A program made the position numbers and the translations under genes. A stretch of DNA of 64,000 nucleotides, from positions 206,323 through 270,322 of the forward strand of contig CAIXED010000008.1 in assembly GCA_903918375.1 (NCBI GenBank), given 5' to 3'. This DNA comes from an uncultured Pseudomonadota bacterium. GTDB lineage: Bacteria; Pseudomonadota; Gammaproteobacteria; Methylococcales; Methylomonadaceae. The notes beneath the pieces were generated by a model. It saw only the letters and a list, made by a program, of their open reading frames with translations. It searched no databases and was not told the DNA's origin. This document shows positions 35,798 to 45,083 of this stretch, piece by piece (the first letter of the stretch is position 1; the number at the start of each line of letters is the position of its first letter).

Positions 35798-36833
35798 TGG
35801 AAAAAAATTGATGATTACAGGTGGGACAGGATCATTTGGTACTGCTGTACTTAAAAGGTTCTTGAATAGCAATATTGCTGAGATTCGAGTTTTTAGCAGG
35901 GATGAAAAAAAGCAGGATGATATGCGTAAGCGATTTGCTCATCCTAAATTGAAGTTTTATTTGGGTGATGTTCGTGACCAAACAAGTGTTGCATCAGCCA
36001 TGCGTGGTGTAGATTACGTATTTCATGCTGCCGCTTTGAAACAGGTCCCGTCTTGCGAATTTCATCCTATGGAGGCTATTAGGACAAATGTGTTAGGAAC
36101 GGAAAATGTCCTACAAGCGGCTATAGCTGCTGGAGTTACTAGAGTTGTGTGTCTAAGTACTGATAAAGCTGTCTATCCGATCAATGCTATGGGGATTAGC
36201 AAGGCCATGATGGAAAAAGTTATGGTTGCCACCAGTCGAAATCTTGAGGGTACGAATACCATTATATGTGGTACGCGGTATGGCAATGTTATGGCTTCTC
36301 GTGGCTCGGTGATTCCGTTATTTGTGAATCAAGTACGTGCAGGTGAACCTATTACCATTACGGATCCAAGTATGACCCGTTTCATGATGACGCTGGACAA
36401 TGCTGTTGATTTGGTACTTTATGCATTTGAGAATGGTAATAATGGGGATATTTTTGTGCAGAAAGCTCCTGCTGCAACAGTACGAGTGTTGGCGGAGTCT
36501 GTCTTGGAGTTGATGAATAAAAAGGACCATCCTATAAGTGAGATTGGGACTCGTCATGGTGAAAAACTTTACGAAGCATTATTGGCTCGTGAAGAGATGG
36601 CTTGTGCCGAAGACTTGGGGGACTACTATAGGGTGCCGCCGGATGGACGAGACCTTAACTATGCTAAGTTTGTAGAGCACGGTGAACGGCGTCTTACCCA
36701 GAGTACACATGGAGAAGATTACAATTCACATAACACAACAAGACTTGATGTTATTGGAATGAAAGAGTTGCTCTTAAAATTAGAGTTTATGCGACGAATT
36801 GCCCGCGGTGAGTACGCAGAAGCTGAGGATTAA
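35790..36833 (+). CDS. fnlA: FnlA/CapE/WbjB-type UDP-GlcNAc 5-inverting 4,6-dehydratase / 3-epimerase
   Basis: 347-residue extended SDR. The motif TGGTGSFGTAV opens the Rossmann fold; LSTDKAVYPINAMGISKAMM carries the active-site Asp-Lys and a Met where most SDRs have Tyr, which distinguishes the CapE/WbjB branch from PseB. It converts UDP-GlcNAc to the 4-keto-6-deoxy-L-arabino intermediate and on toward UDP-L-FucNAc. The same first intermediate is the PseC substrate, so it may feed both routes. Followed by fnlB with 1 nt between stop and start. Confidence 0.85.
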   Translation: MFDGKKLMITGGTGSFGTAVLKRFLNSNIAEIRVFSRDEKKQDDMRKRFAHPKLKFYLGDVRDQTSVASAMRGVDYVFHAAALKQVPSCEFHPMEAIRTNVLGTENVLQAAIAAGVTRVVCLSTDKAVYPINAMGISKAMMEKVMVATSRNLEGTNTIICGTRYGNVMASRGSVIPLFVNQVRAGEPITITDPSMTRFMMTLDNAVDLVLYAFENGNNGDIFVQKAPAATVRVLAESVLELMNKKDHPISEIGTRHGEKLYEALLAREEMACAEDLGDYYRVPPDGRDLNYAKFVEHGERRLTQSTHGEDYNSHNTTRLDVIGMKELLLKLEFMRRIARGEYAEAED

Positions 36834-36834
36834 G

Positions 36835-37965
36835 TTGATACGAATTCTTATTACTGGTGCTCATGGGTTTATCGGTGAAAACTTTCAGTTATTCTTGCGT
36901 GATCGAGCAGATGTTCAGGTCAGGCTTTATTTGCGCCAAGACGGCTCAAAGAAGTTAGCTGATTTACTTAATGATACAGATATTGTCTATCATTTGGCTG
37001 GTGTTAATCGTCCTCAAGATACGCTAGAGTTTCAAGCTGATAATGTCGACCTGACATCGCTGTTAGCAGAAAATTTGGTACGGATATTTAGATCAACGGG
37101 TAAGGGCATCCCCGTGGTATTTACTTCTTCTATTCAAGCTACTCTGGATACGCCTTATGGATTGAGCAAACGACAGGCTGAGGATATTCTTTGGAGGTTG
37201 GCTGAAAACTATCCAGTTCCAGTATATATATTCCGTTTGCCCAATGTGTTTGGTAAATGGTGCCGCCCAAACTATAACTCGGTTGTTGCAACATTTTGTC
37301 ACAACATTGCACGAGACCAAACAATTCAAATTAACGACCCTGAGGCTAAATTGACATTAGTCTATGTCGACGATGTTATGAAGGAGTTCGTTGAGATATT
37401 AGAGGGAAATATGTCTGCGCCAATTGTTGGTACGTTTGTTGAGGTTGGTCAAAAATATCAAACAACCGTTGGTTTACTTGCCGAGCTTTTGAAGGGGTTT
37501 CGGAAGAGTAGAGACACATTGATGAGCGATCATGTCGGATGCGGTTTGGTACGAGCATTGTACTCCACTTATGTGAGTTATTTGCCGGTGGAAGACTTCT
37601 CTTATGCTGTTCCACAACATTCCGATTCTCGAGGAAAGTTTGTGGAAATACTAAAAACACCTGATTCAGGCCAATTTTCTTACTTTACTGCTCATGTTGG
37701 CGTTACCCGAGGAGGACATTATCACCACAGTAAGACCGAGAAATTTTTGGTTATCAGGGGGCAAGCGCTATTTAGATTCAGGCATATGCAAACAGGTGAT
37801 AGTCATGAGTTAAGAACTTCTGGGGTGGTGCCGCAAATAGTTGAAACCGTTCCAGGGTGGACTCATGACATTACCAATGTAGGCTCAGAAGAGATGATTG
37901 TGATGTTGTGGGCCAATGAAGTTTTTGATCGAGATAACCCTGATACTTTCAGATGTCCTCTGTGA
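36835..37965 (+). CDS. fnlB: FnlB/CapF/WbjC UDP-sugar C4-reductase/3-epimerase with cupin domain
   Basis: 376-residue bifunctional protein. Residues 1 to about 245 form an SDR reductase (LITGAHGFIGENF; YGLSK for Tyr-x3-Lys). Residues about 255-376 form a cupin with GGHYHHSKTEKF metal ligands, which carries the C3-epimerase activity in CapF. It makes UDP-L-talose-configured 2-acetamido-2,6-dideoxy sugar for FnlC. TTG 36835 has GAGGA 5 nt before it and gives the natural N-terminus; the frame is open further upstream. Confidence 0.85.
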   Translation: MIRILITGAHGFIGENFQLFLRDRADVQVRLYLRQDGSKKLADLLNDTDIVYHLAGVNRPQDTLEFQADNVDLTSLLAENLVRIFRSTGKGIPVVFTSSIQATLDTPYGLSKRQAEDILWRLAENYPVPVYIFRLPNVFGKWCRPNYNSVVATFCHNIARDQTIQINDPEAKLTLVYVDDVMKEFVEILEGNMSAPIVGTFVEVGQKYQTTVGLLAELLKGFRKSRDTLMSDHVGCGLVRALYSTYVSYLPVEDFSYAVPQHSDSRGKFVEILKTPDSGQFSYFTAHVGVTRGGHYHHSKTEKFLVIRGQALFRFRHMQTGDSHELRTSGVVPQIVETVPGWTHDITNVGSEEMIVMLWANEVFDRDNPDTFRCPL

Positions 37966-38111
37966 ATAATAGTGAATTCAATCAAATTAAAAACTGAAGA
38001 TAATTTGAAGGTTGTTGGGAATTCTAAGATTGCTAACATCGTTAGTTTGTCTGGATTGGCGTATTCCGAATACATATACTTATCTTTGTGAATAAAAATG
38101 GATAGTCAAAC

Positions 38112-39254
38112 GTGGTGATAAAAAAACTCAAAGTAATGACGGTAGTGGGGACTAGACCAGAGATTATCCGATTATCTCGTGTCTTGGCGTTGTTGGATAA
38201 ATACTGTGATCACGTGTTGGTGCATACTGGACAGAATTATGATTACGAACTTAATCAGGTTTTCTTTGATGATCTTGGTGTGCGAAAGCCTGACTACTTT
38301 CTTGATAGCGCCACTAATTCATCAGGTGCAGGGCAAACGATAGGTAACGTGATTATCAGTGTGGATCAAGTGCTTAGTAAAGAACTCCCTGAGGCAATGC
38401 TTGTTTTAGGTGATACAAATAGCTGCCTTGCAGTCATTCCAGCTAAACGTCGTAAAATTCCAATTTTCCATATGGAAGCAGGAAATCGTTGTTTTGATAT
38501 GCGAGTGCCAGAAGAAACAAACCGACGTATTGTGGATCATACAGCCGATGTAAATCTTACTTATAGCACTATCGCACGTGATTATCTTTTGCGTGAAGGC
38601 TTGCCGCCAGATTTGGTCATTAAAACAGGTAGTCCAATGTATGAGGTATTGACACATTATCGACAACAAATTGATGCATCTGATGTGTTGGTTCGTCTAG
38701 GGCTCGAGGATAATGGTTACTTCATTGTGAGCGCGCACCGTGAGGAAAATATAGAGTCATCACTGAACTTTGCAAAGTTAGTTGAAATACTCAATACAAT
38801 TGCAGAGGATTATAAGTTACCCGTAGTTGTTTCAACACATCCCCGAACTCAAAAACGTATTGATGAAATGCAACCACAATTTCATGGAAATGTGCGTTTA
38901 TTGAAACCACTAGGTTTTCATGATTATGTAAAGTTGCAGTTTTCAGCGCGAGCATGTTTATCAGATAGCGGCACAATAAACGAGGAGTCGTCTATATTAA
39001 ATTTTCCAGCACTTAATCTACGCGAAGCTCATGAGAGACCTGAAGGCATGGAAGAAGCTTCGGTTATGATGGTTGGTTTAGAGATTGATCGTGTTCGTCA
39101 AGGGCTTGCTATATTAGCTAATCAACCCCGTGGAGAAAATCGTAAATTTAGGCAGGTGTCCGATTATAGTATGCCAAATGTATCAGATAAAGTGGTTCGT
39201 ATACTTCATAGCTATACCGACTATGTTAATCGTGTTGTTTGGAAAAAGTATTGA
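38112..39254 (+). CDS. fnlC: FnlC/CapG/WbjD UDP-sugar 2-epimerase (UDP-L-FucNAc forming)
   Basis: 380-residue non-hydrolysing UDP-GlcNAc 2-epimerase-like enzyme. Landmarks are VVGTRPEIIRLS, HTGQNYDYELN, HMEAGNRCFDMRVPEETN and SAHREENIESS, and the C-terminal SDSGTINEESS segment. In the FnlA-B-C series it performs the last step giving UDP-L-FucNAc. Two adjacent GTG codons (38112, 38115) are possible starts. A 146-nt gap separates it from fnlB. WecB is the paralogue to exclude, but the neighbours and family features favour FnlC. Confidence 0.83.
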   Translation: MVIKKLKVMTVVGTRPEIIRLSRVLALLDKYCDHVLVHTGQNYDYELNQVFFDDLGVRKPDYFLDSATNSSGAGQTIGNVIISVDQVLSKELPEAMLVLGDTNSCLAVIPAKRRKIPIFHMEAGNRCFDMRVPEETNRRIVDHTADVNLTYSTIARDYLLREGLPPDLVIKTGSPMYEVLTHYRQQIDASDVLVRLGLEDNGYFIVSAHREENIESSLNFAKLVEILNTIAEDYKLPVVVSTHPRTQKRIDEMQPQFHGNVRLLKPLGFHDYVKLQFSARACLSDSGTINEESSILNFPALNLREAHERPEGMEEASVMMVGLEIDRVRQGLAILANQPRGENRKFRQVSDYSMPNVSDKVVRILHSYTDYVNRVVWKKY

Positions 39255-40450
39255 TGATTAGTTTGCGAATTGCCTTAATAGCAGATGCATACCCTCCGCT
39301 TAGATCTTCAGCAGCAGTTCAAATAAGAGATTTATCTTTAGCTTTTGCAAAGGCGGGTCATGATTTAACTGTTTTTATCCCTTATCCTGAATTAAAAGAA
39401 TCTTTTGATATCGAGACTCAGAGTGGGGTTACTATTGTCAAGATAAAAGCTTTAAAAACTAAAGATATTGGATATTTAGGCAGAGTTTTTGCAGAGTTTA
39501 TGATGCCTTATTTAATGATGTTAAATCTCAGGTATAGCAATATTAAGCTTGATGGGTTTGATGGTGTTGTATGGTATTCACCTACTATTTTTTTAGCCCC
39601 TTTTGTTCATGTGCTTAAATTAAGAAGTGGTTGTAAAGCATATCTTATAATACGTGATATTTTTCCTGAATGGGCGTTAGATATGGGATTAATGCGAATA
39701 GGTATTTCATACTATTTTTTAAAATTAATAGCTTATTATCAATATTCTGTTGCAGATGTTATAGGTGTGCAGACAAAAGGAAATGAGTTTTATTTTTCTA
39801 CATGGAGAAATAAAATCAATAGAAGGCTTGAGGTTCTACAGAATTGGCTATCTAGTACAGCCAATGTGGGATGTAGTATTAATATATCAACCACTAAATT
39901 GGCTAATAGAAAAGTTTTTGTGTACGCTGGTAATATGGGGGTGGCGCAGGGTGTTGATGTGTTAATCGATCTGGCTGAATCAATGAATGAATTAGATAGT
40001 GTCGGTTTTATTATCGTTGGTCGTGGTAGTGAGGTACAAAGAATTAAAGAAGATTCTGTAAGACGCGATCTAAAAAACATACTGTTCTACGATGAAATAG
40101 ATCCAACAGAAATACCGGGACTTTATGCTCAGTGTCATATTGGTTTGGTTTTATTGGATTCAAGGCATAAAACACATAATATACCTGGAAAATTTTTGTC
40201 TTATATGCGAGCAGGGCTTCCAGTGCTTGCAAAAGTAAATCAAGGTAATGATTTGGTTGAATTAATTAATAGATATAAGGTTGGTCAAACTTTTACACAA
40301 GGTTCTATTTCTGAGTTGTCTGAGTTAGCCGAAGCTTTGATGAATGAAGTTGATCTAGACTTATCAATTAGCATTAGATGTAAAGAACTAGCGGATAAAA
40401 TGTTTTCATCTGAAGTTGCTGTAAAGCAAATAGTAAATGCTTTAATCTGA
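39254..40450 (+). CDS. wbuB: WbuB-like GT4 glycosyltransferase (L-FucNAc transferase)
   Basis: 398-residue GT-B enzyme. N-terminal RIALIADAYPPLRSSAAVQI, the central LIIRDIFPEWALDMGL segment and C-terminal FVYAGNMGVAQGVD and IVGRGSEVQRIKE match WbuB, which transfers L-FucNAc in E. coli O26-type clusters. The ATG at 39254 overlaps the fnlC stop (TGATG). Its coding sequence is clearly more AT-rich than the fnl genes before it. The fnlA-fnlB-fnlC-wbuB-wbuC order matches other FucNAc loci. Confidence 0.82.
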   Translation: MISLRIALIADAYPPLRSSAAVQIRDLSLAFAKAGHDLTVFIPYPELKESFDIETQSGVTIVKIKALKTKDIGYLGRVFAEFMMPYLMMLNLRYSNIKLDGFDGVVWYSPTIFLAPFVHVLKLRSGCKAYLIIRDIFPEWALDMGLMRIGISYYFLKLIAYYQYSVADVIGVQTKGNEFYFSTWRNKINRRLEVLQNWLSSTANVGCSINISTTKLANRKVFVYAGNMGVAQGVDVLIDLAESMNELDSVGFIIVGRGSEVQRIKEDSVRRDLKNILFYDEIDPTEIPGLYAQCHIGLVLLDSRHKTHNIPGKFLSYMRAGLPVLAKVNQGNDLVELINRYKVGQTFTQGSISELSELAEALMNEVDLDLSISIRCKELADKMFSSEVAVKQIVNALI

Positions 40451-40455
40451 TAGGT

Positions 40456-40968
40456 ATGAAAACTTACTCAAATTCAAAATTAGATGATTTGGTTCAGAAA
40501 GCCAAAGATTCTGAGCGTAGTAGATTAAATCTAAATCTTCACCAAAGTTATGAAGAGCCATGCCAACGTTTATTAAATGCAATTGGGTTATCTAGTTATA
40601 TTAGGCCTCATCGTCACCAGTTAGATCCTAAGCTTGAAACCCTAATTGCTGTGCGTGGTTTGTTTGCATTAATAACATTCGATGATCATGGAAAAATTCT
40701 TGATGTAGTTAAGTTCGGTACTGAGAGATATTTAGAAGTGAATGGAGTTTGCGTAGGAGTTGAAATACCGCCAAATGTTTGGCATACAGTAATAGCATTA
40801 AAAGATAATTCTGTGCTATTTGAAGTAAAAGAGGGGCCTTTTGATCCCCTTGTAGCTAAAGAGTTTGCTGAATGGGCTCCTGCTGAAACTGATTTTGATG
40901 TTTTTGATTATCTTGGTCTACTTAGGAGCGCGTTGCTAGACGATATTTCTATAAAAACTGCCGATTGA
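40456..40968 (+). CDS. wbuC: WbuC-family cupin protein
   Basis: 170-residue protein with a cupin fold: IRPHRHQLDPKLETLIAVRG holds the metal ligands and VEIPPNVWHTVIAL the second motif. WbuC proteins follow wbuB in FucNAc-containing O-antigen loci; no reaction is established. It starts 5 nt after wbuB. It is the last plus-strand gene of the locus and converges with wzx, leaving a 19-nt gap. Confidence 0.82.
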   Translation: MKTYSNSKLDDLVQKAKDSERSRLNLNLHQSYEEPCQRLLNAIGLSSYIRPHRHQLDPKLETLIAVRGLFALITFDDHGKILDVVKFGTERYLEVNGVCVGVEIPPNVWHTVIALKDNSVLFEVKEGPFDPLVAKEFAEWAPAETDFDVFDYLGLLRSALLDDISIKTAD

Positions 40969-40987
40969 AAAGCTGTGCAGGAAATAG

Positions 40988-42199
40988 TTAGTTGACGTGG
41001 AAAATATCTTTGTTGATATATAGTTGGATTAGCATGGTAGATATATAGAATAAACTGAAAATTAAGCTTGCCGCTAATATGCCCCAAGTCGGTATTGTAA
41101 GGGTGGCAATGATTAAGAAAAATGAAAATATTGATAAATTTAATTTTGCTGATACTTTTATAAAATTATTCTCAAGTGTGATCGGGTATAAAAATTGATA
41201 TCCCATGTATCCTGGTATAGAAAAAAATAAAACAAGAAATGATGTGTGTAAGTTATTGAAATCGGGAAAAAACAAATAAAAAGTATTGGATTGTAGAGTA
41301 AGAAATACGATTAATGAGGATGTTAAAGATAATCCTATAGTTATAGCTAATAGCTTTTTGATTTTATCAAGATGAAATAATGAGCCATCTGAGGAAACGT
41401 AAGTTTTAATTCGAATACTTGCTACAACAGATATAAGGAAAATAAAGTTCACCAGTTGAATTGTAAAATTTAATCTACCAACTTCAGGTAGGCTTAAGTA
41501 GAATCCAGTTATCAATAATAAAATTAAAGGAAATGTATTGAAGGCTATATAGTCAAGATGTGGCCAAATTGTTTTTTTAATTTGGGTGACGAGTTTTGTA
41601 ATTTCTTTATATGTTATGTGTGTTTTGACTGGTTTCGTCAGTATAAGCATTTCGAATAAAGCACTACCACCTAAGATCGAGTTTGTTGTGAAAATAAAGT
41701 TATTTATTTCTGGGGGGGTGTAAAGAAGAAATATAAGTGCAATTATTAATAATGTTCTTGTGTATAAAATAATTTTTTCTTGTAGGTGGGTTTGGTTCAT
41801 TACTGCAAAAATTACAGTGCCATTAATTGACCATAGGTAATAAGGTGTAATGGTTAGGAAATAAATGAAATCATGTTCATTGATGATTTCTTCAGGAGGG
41901 GGTAATAGGTGCCAGTATAGGAAAGCGGAAAAAATAGATAAAAATATAAGAATAATGTTGAAAAAAATGTAACTACTTAATAGTTTTTCTTTGAGGTTGT
42001 TATTTTTAGCGGTTTCAATGAGAAACATTCTTCCAGTGCTAAGCGAAAATATTGTAGCAAAAATTGATATCTGTGTATTTCCATACGCTATTAAGCCTCT
42101 GCCTTCTGAGCCGTATATTCTTGCGCTTACTATAAATATTAGAAAACCTGTAAAAGCAATGAAAAATCTTGTGAATAAAGAAAATATATAGTTTTTCAA
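40988..42199 (-). CDS. Wzx-like O-antigen flippase
   Basis: 403-residue membrane protein with about 12 hydrophobic helices and few charged residues, matching Wzx/MATE-type polysaccharide flippases. The N-terminus has a short basic stretch and GSEGRGLIAYGNTQI, a common motif in this group. It moves undecaprenyl-linked repeat units across the inner membrane. Strongly AT-rich. It overlaps the Wzy gene by 4 nt, so both are on one minus-strand transcript. Confidence 0.75.
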   Translation of the reverse strand: MKNYIFSLFTRFFIAFTGFLIFIVSARIYGSEGRGLIAYGNTQISIFATIFSLSTGRMFLIETAKNNNLKEKLLSSYIFFNIILIFLSIFSAFLYWHLLPPPEEIINEHDFIYFLTITPYYLWSINGTVIFAVMNQTHLQEKIILYTRTLLIIALIFLLYTPPEINNFIFTTNSILGGSALFEMLILTKPVKTHITYKEITKLVTQIKKTIWPHLDYIAFNTFPLILLLITGFYLSLPEVGRLNFTIQLVNFIFLISVVASIRIKTYVSSDGSLFHLDKIKKLLAITIGLSLTSSLIVFLTLQSNTFYLFFPDFNNLHTSFLVLFFSIPGYMGYQFLYPITLENNFIKVSAKLNLSIFSFFLIIATLTIPTWGILAASLIFSLFYISTMLIQLYINKDIFHVN

Positions 42200-43632
42200 A
42201 TTGTTTGTCTCTTTTTGGCTTGTAAGTCCTGTGATTTTTTTTGCAAGGCATAAATTATTGTTATATTTAATAAGATTGCTCCAAAAATCATATATGTCTG
42301 TGATGGCGCGTAGCCGAAATTCGAAAGCCTATATGCGATTACTTGCGAAATCAATGACGTTATTATAAGGTTTTTGCTCGTTAGTGTGTATGTTATATAC
42401 TCAAATATATAAGCAATTGTTCCTATGAAAAACATCGCAATAAATAGAAATGATAATGAGCCTGGGTAATATAAAAATGCAACTATGCCTGGTAGTGTGA
42501 CAAAATGATGTTTTGATGTATCGGTCTTTAAATAAGGGCTGTCTTTAATTATGTTTTTGTCGTAAAAGCTTATATTGTTCTCGTTATATTTTTCATTAAT
42601 GGCTTTACTCCATAGTTTCCAACCTAAGTCGGGGTGGCTACTGACAGCAAGTACGCCTTCAATACCAATCCATCTATCTGTAAACATCTGTTGGGTTACA
42701 TAGTTAGTGCTAGATATCATTGAATTGATATTGGTTTTATTGTCGTTAAATTGATTCTGTCTAATTATGTTAACTGCTTGCAGGGAGGTTGTAAATAGAA
42801 CAATAAAAAATAAGGCGCTTCTTATGATTAATTGGATATTTTGATTTTTCCTTTCAATATTGTAGCTGACCATTATTCCGTACAATAGTGATGATGAATT
42901 TAATATCATGCCGCGACTTAATAATGATATGTTTGTTAAACAGGTTTCAAGCAATGATATAAAAATTGCCAGTGTAGAAATGTTGTTTTTTGATCTTAGT
43001 TCAATATTTAATAAAGTAGCAGAAAAAGATGATAAGCCAAAAAGAAGAAGCCATTTATAAATGCCTTGTAATATTATTGGTGTATCGGCTTGGGTTATTG
43101 TTCCTTTTTGGTAAATTGAATAGGCTGCATTAGTGTAGCTTATAAACAGTATTGTTGCAGTGAATAATAGTATAATTAGTGGTTTTTTCTTTGTATATAA
43201 ATCAATCAATATAGGGTTTATATTATTTGGTTCTTTTTTATAGACAAAGAAATTGGCCCTAATGAGTCGTGATGCTAATAACCCTGAAATGCCTGTGATT
43301 GCTACTAATAGTCCGTTATCAAAAGATGTTGGGCTACCATTAAATAGTCCAATTGGTTCAGGGAAGCTTCTAGCGTATAAGCTTATCTTGATGGTTAGTT
43401 TTAGCCAAAACCCAAGCCATAAAAATATAGATATAAAGGCATCAAAAAATGTCGATCTAGTGCTAAATCCAGTATAAAGAAATACATGAAATACTAGGGA
43501 AAAAAATATATAAACTAGCTTGTTGCCTATGTAATTAATATAGCCGTAACCAGTTAGAGTTAAAACTAATAACCAAAGTGTTATCCATATGCAATAAATG
43601 CCTTTGTTTTTAGTGTTTATTGCTAGTAACAT
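42196..43632 (-). CDS. Wzy-like O-antigen polymerase
   Basis: 478-residue membrane protein with about 12 helices and a sizeable periplasmic loop (about residues 300-380), the layout of Wzy polymerases. It contains a YAPSQTYMIFG-like C-terminal segment. Wzy joins repeat units on the periplasmic side. Sequence similarity in this family is low, so the call rests on topology, size, AT-rich coding and its place between wzx and the initiating transferase. Only one Wzy candidate is clear in the locus. Confidence 0.65.
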   Translation of the reverse strand: MLLAINTKNKGIYCIWITLWLLVLTLTGYGYINYIGNKLVYIFFSLVFHVFLYTGFSTRSTFFDAFISIFLWLGFWLKLTIKISLYARSFPEPIGLFNGSPTSFDNGLLVAITGISGLLASRLIRANFFVYKKEPNNINPILIDLYTKKKPLIILLFTATILFISYTNAAYSIYQKGTITQADTPIILQGIYKWLLLFGLSSFSATLLNIELRSKNNISTLAIFISLLETCLTNISLLSRGMILNSSSLLYGIMVSYNIERKNQNIQLIIRSALFFIVLFTTSLQAVNIIRQNQFNDNKTNINSMISSTNYVTQQMFTDRWIGIEGVLAVSSHPDLGWKLWSKAINEKYNENNISFYDKNIIKDSPYLKTDTSKHHFVTLPGIVAFLYYPGSLSFLFIAMFFIGTIAYIFEYITYTLTSKNLIITSLISQVIAYRLSNFGYAPSQTYMIFGAILLNITIIYALQKKSQDLQAKKRQTI

Positions 43633-43721
43633 AGTGTTTTTTAGGTGTTATAAGTCGCTGTGTGATTAATTGACGGTAATAATGCTTTCTTAAACGCTAA
43701 AAGTCAGTGTTCTAGTGTCGA

Positions 43722-44837
43722 TTATTTATTTTTCAAAGATCTTTTGGTCGGTACTGTAATCCAGCTAGGTACTTTGAATTTGATTATAGATCTGTAGACT
43801 GTTACATAAACGATTACAAAAAGTAGAACAAAAATCTGCAATATAAAAGCTTGATCCCAAAATAGAACAGCAGGAATTACGGATAATACACATAATATCC
43901 ATAAATAAGGGGATGTTAATGAGTTGTGGATTATTAAGTCTATCGGTTCTTTTGAGCCAACAGCCCAGCGCACAACCCGCTTATAAACCATATTATGTAA
44001 GTGCCACGCATCTGGCATGCCGGGATCCGCGCGCTGAATTACACATCGTCGATAAATAGTGAACAAAGTTTCAAAAATAGGATAGAAACAAAGTAGTAAC
44101 GGAAACCATTTCGCTACTTCTGTGTGTCGTGCTGTTAGTAAAATTGATGATTCTGCAATCCAGAAGCCAATTAAATAAGCGCCACCATCACCAAGAAAAA
44201 TTAATCCTCTAGGATAATTCCAAATCAAGAATCCTAAAAGTGCTCCAATCATTGTAAAAGCTATGATCATGATTTCAATGTCATGTACTTGAAATGCCAC
44301 ATAAGCAATTCCCGTCAAAATAATGACAGCAACCATCCCAGATAGGCCGTTATAACCATCTATGATATTGAAAGAATTCGAAACGCCTGCCACTGCAAAA
44401 CATGTGATAGCGACTGATATCCAAAAATAATTGAGCATTAAATTATCAAGTCCTAGGATTTGCAGGTTTTGTAACCAGCCTCCTAATAAGTAACCTGCAA
44501 GACCAGCGGATATTGCTGTGGCTATTAGACGAACTTTGACGCCCACGCGCTTAGTTATATCTTCAGCAAAGCCAGCTATGAATGCCGGCAATGCACTTAT
44601 TAATAATAAAAGCCCAAATAAACCGACTTCATTGCTCTGAGTATAGCGGAATGCTAATGCTGCTAAAAGACCGATTATTAAGCTTAGTCCACCGATGCGA
44701 GGTACAGGACTAACATGAAATTTTTGTATGCCTGTTAGGTCATGATCAGCGGTTAGATGATCATGCAAATAATTGAAGCGCACTACTAATAAAGTAGTTA
44801 CAAAACTTACAATAAAACTGATGGCAATGGTAGACAT
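43722..44837 (-). CDS. WecA/WbpL-type initiating glycosyl-1-phosphate transferase
   Basis: 371-residue membrane enzyme of the MraY/WecA superfamily with about ten helices. Motifs: PVPRIGGLSLIIG near the start, FNIIDGYNGLSG, LGDGGAYLIGF and DAWHLHNMVYKR, the last being the HxH-type motif of the family. It transfers a sugar-1-phosphate to undecaprenyl phosphate to begin the repeat unit. WbpL-like members use HexNAc derivatives such as UDP-FucNAc, which this locus makes. It lies 89 bp from wzy. Confidence 0.82.
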   Translation of the reverse strand: MSTIAISFIVSFVTTLLVVRFNYLHDHLTADHDLTGIQKFHVSPVPRIGGLSLIIGLLAALAFRYTQSNEVGLFGLLLLISALPAFIAGFAEDITKRVGVKVRLIATAISAGLAGYLLGGWLQNLQILGLDNLMLNYFWISVAITCFAVAGVSNSFNIIDGYNGLSGMVAVIILTGIAYVAFQVHDIEIMIIAFTMIGALLGFLIWNYPRGLIFLGDGGAYLIGFWIAESSILLTARHTEVAKWFPLLLCFYPIFETLFTIYRRCVIQRADPGMPDAWHLHNMVYKRVVRWAVGSKEPIDLIIHNSLTSPYLWILCVLSVIPAVLFWDQAFILQIFVLLFVIVYVTVYRSIIKFKVPSWITVPTKRSLKNK

Positions 44838-45083
44838 ATTTGTTATTAATTCGCAGGGTTATATAGGGCGGATTTAAAACCGAAGTTCAACACATCGATT
44901 ATCAATGAATAATGTTTGAGTTTATAGGGCTGTTCAAAAGTATTTCTCGATAAACCGCGAATCCCAAGTTCTTTTCTTGGGTCCCTTAATTTCATCGGCA
45001 CTCAGCCAATTGTTGCGTATTCTATGATCCAAGCCGTATTAGCCGACAATTCGTGTTAGCTTTTGCTAACGCGTATTCGTTGG
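44838..45083. other. Intergenic region with hairpins, possible coding remnant
   Basis: 246 bp between the initiating transferase and rmlD. It holds a 6-bp stem with 7-nt loop (44963-44968 / 44976-44981) and a 9-bp stem with one wobble pair and a TTTT loop (45052-45060 / 45065-45073). The minus strand shows about 35 open codons ending near 44935 that match no gene I know. No T-tract follows the hairpins, so terminator function is uncertain. Confidence 0.35.

Noticed and set aside
38032..38044. Small hairpin CTAAC-ATC-GTTAG between fnlB and fnlC
   Set aside because: Five base pairs with a 3-nt loop and no T-run; too weak to call.
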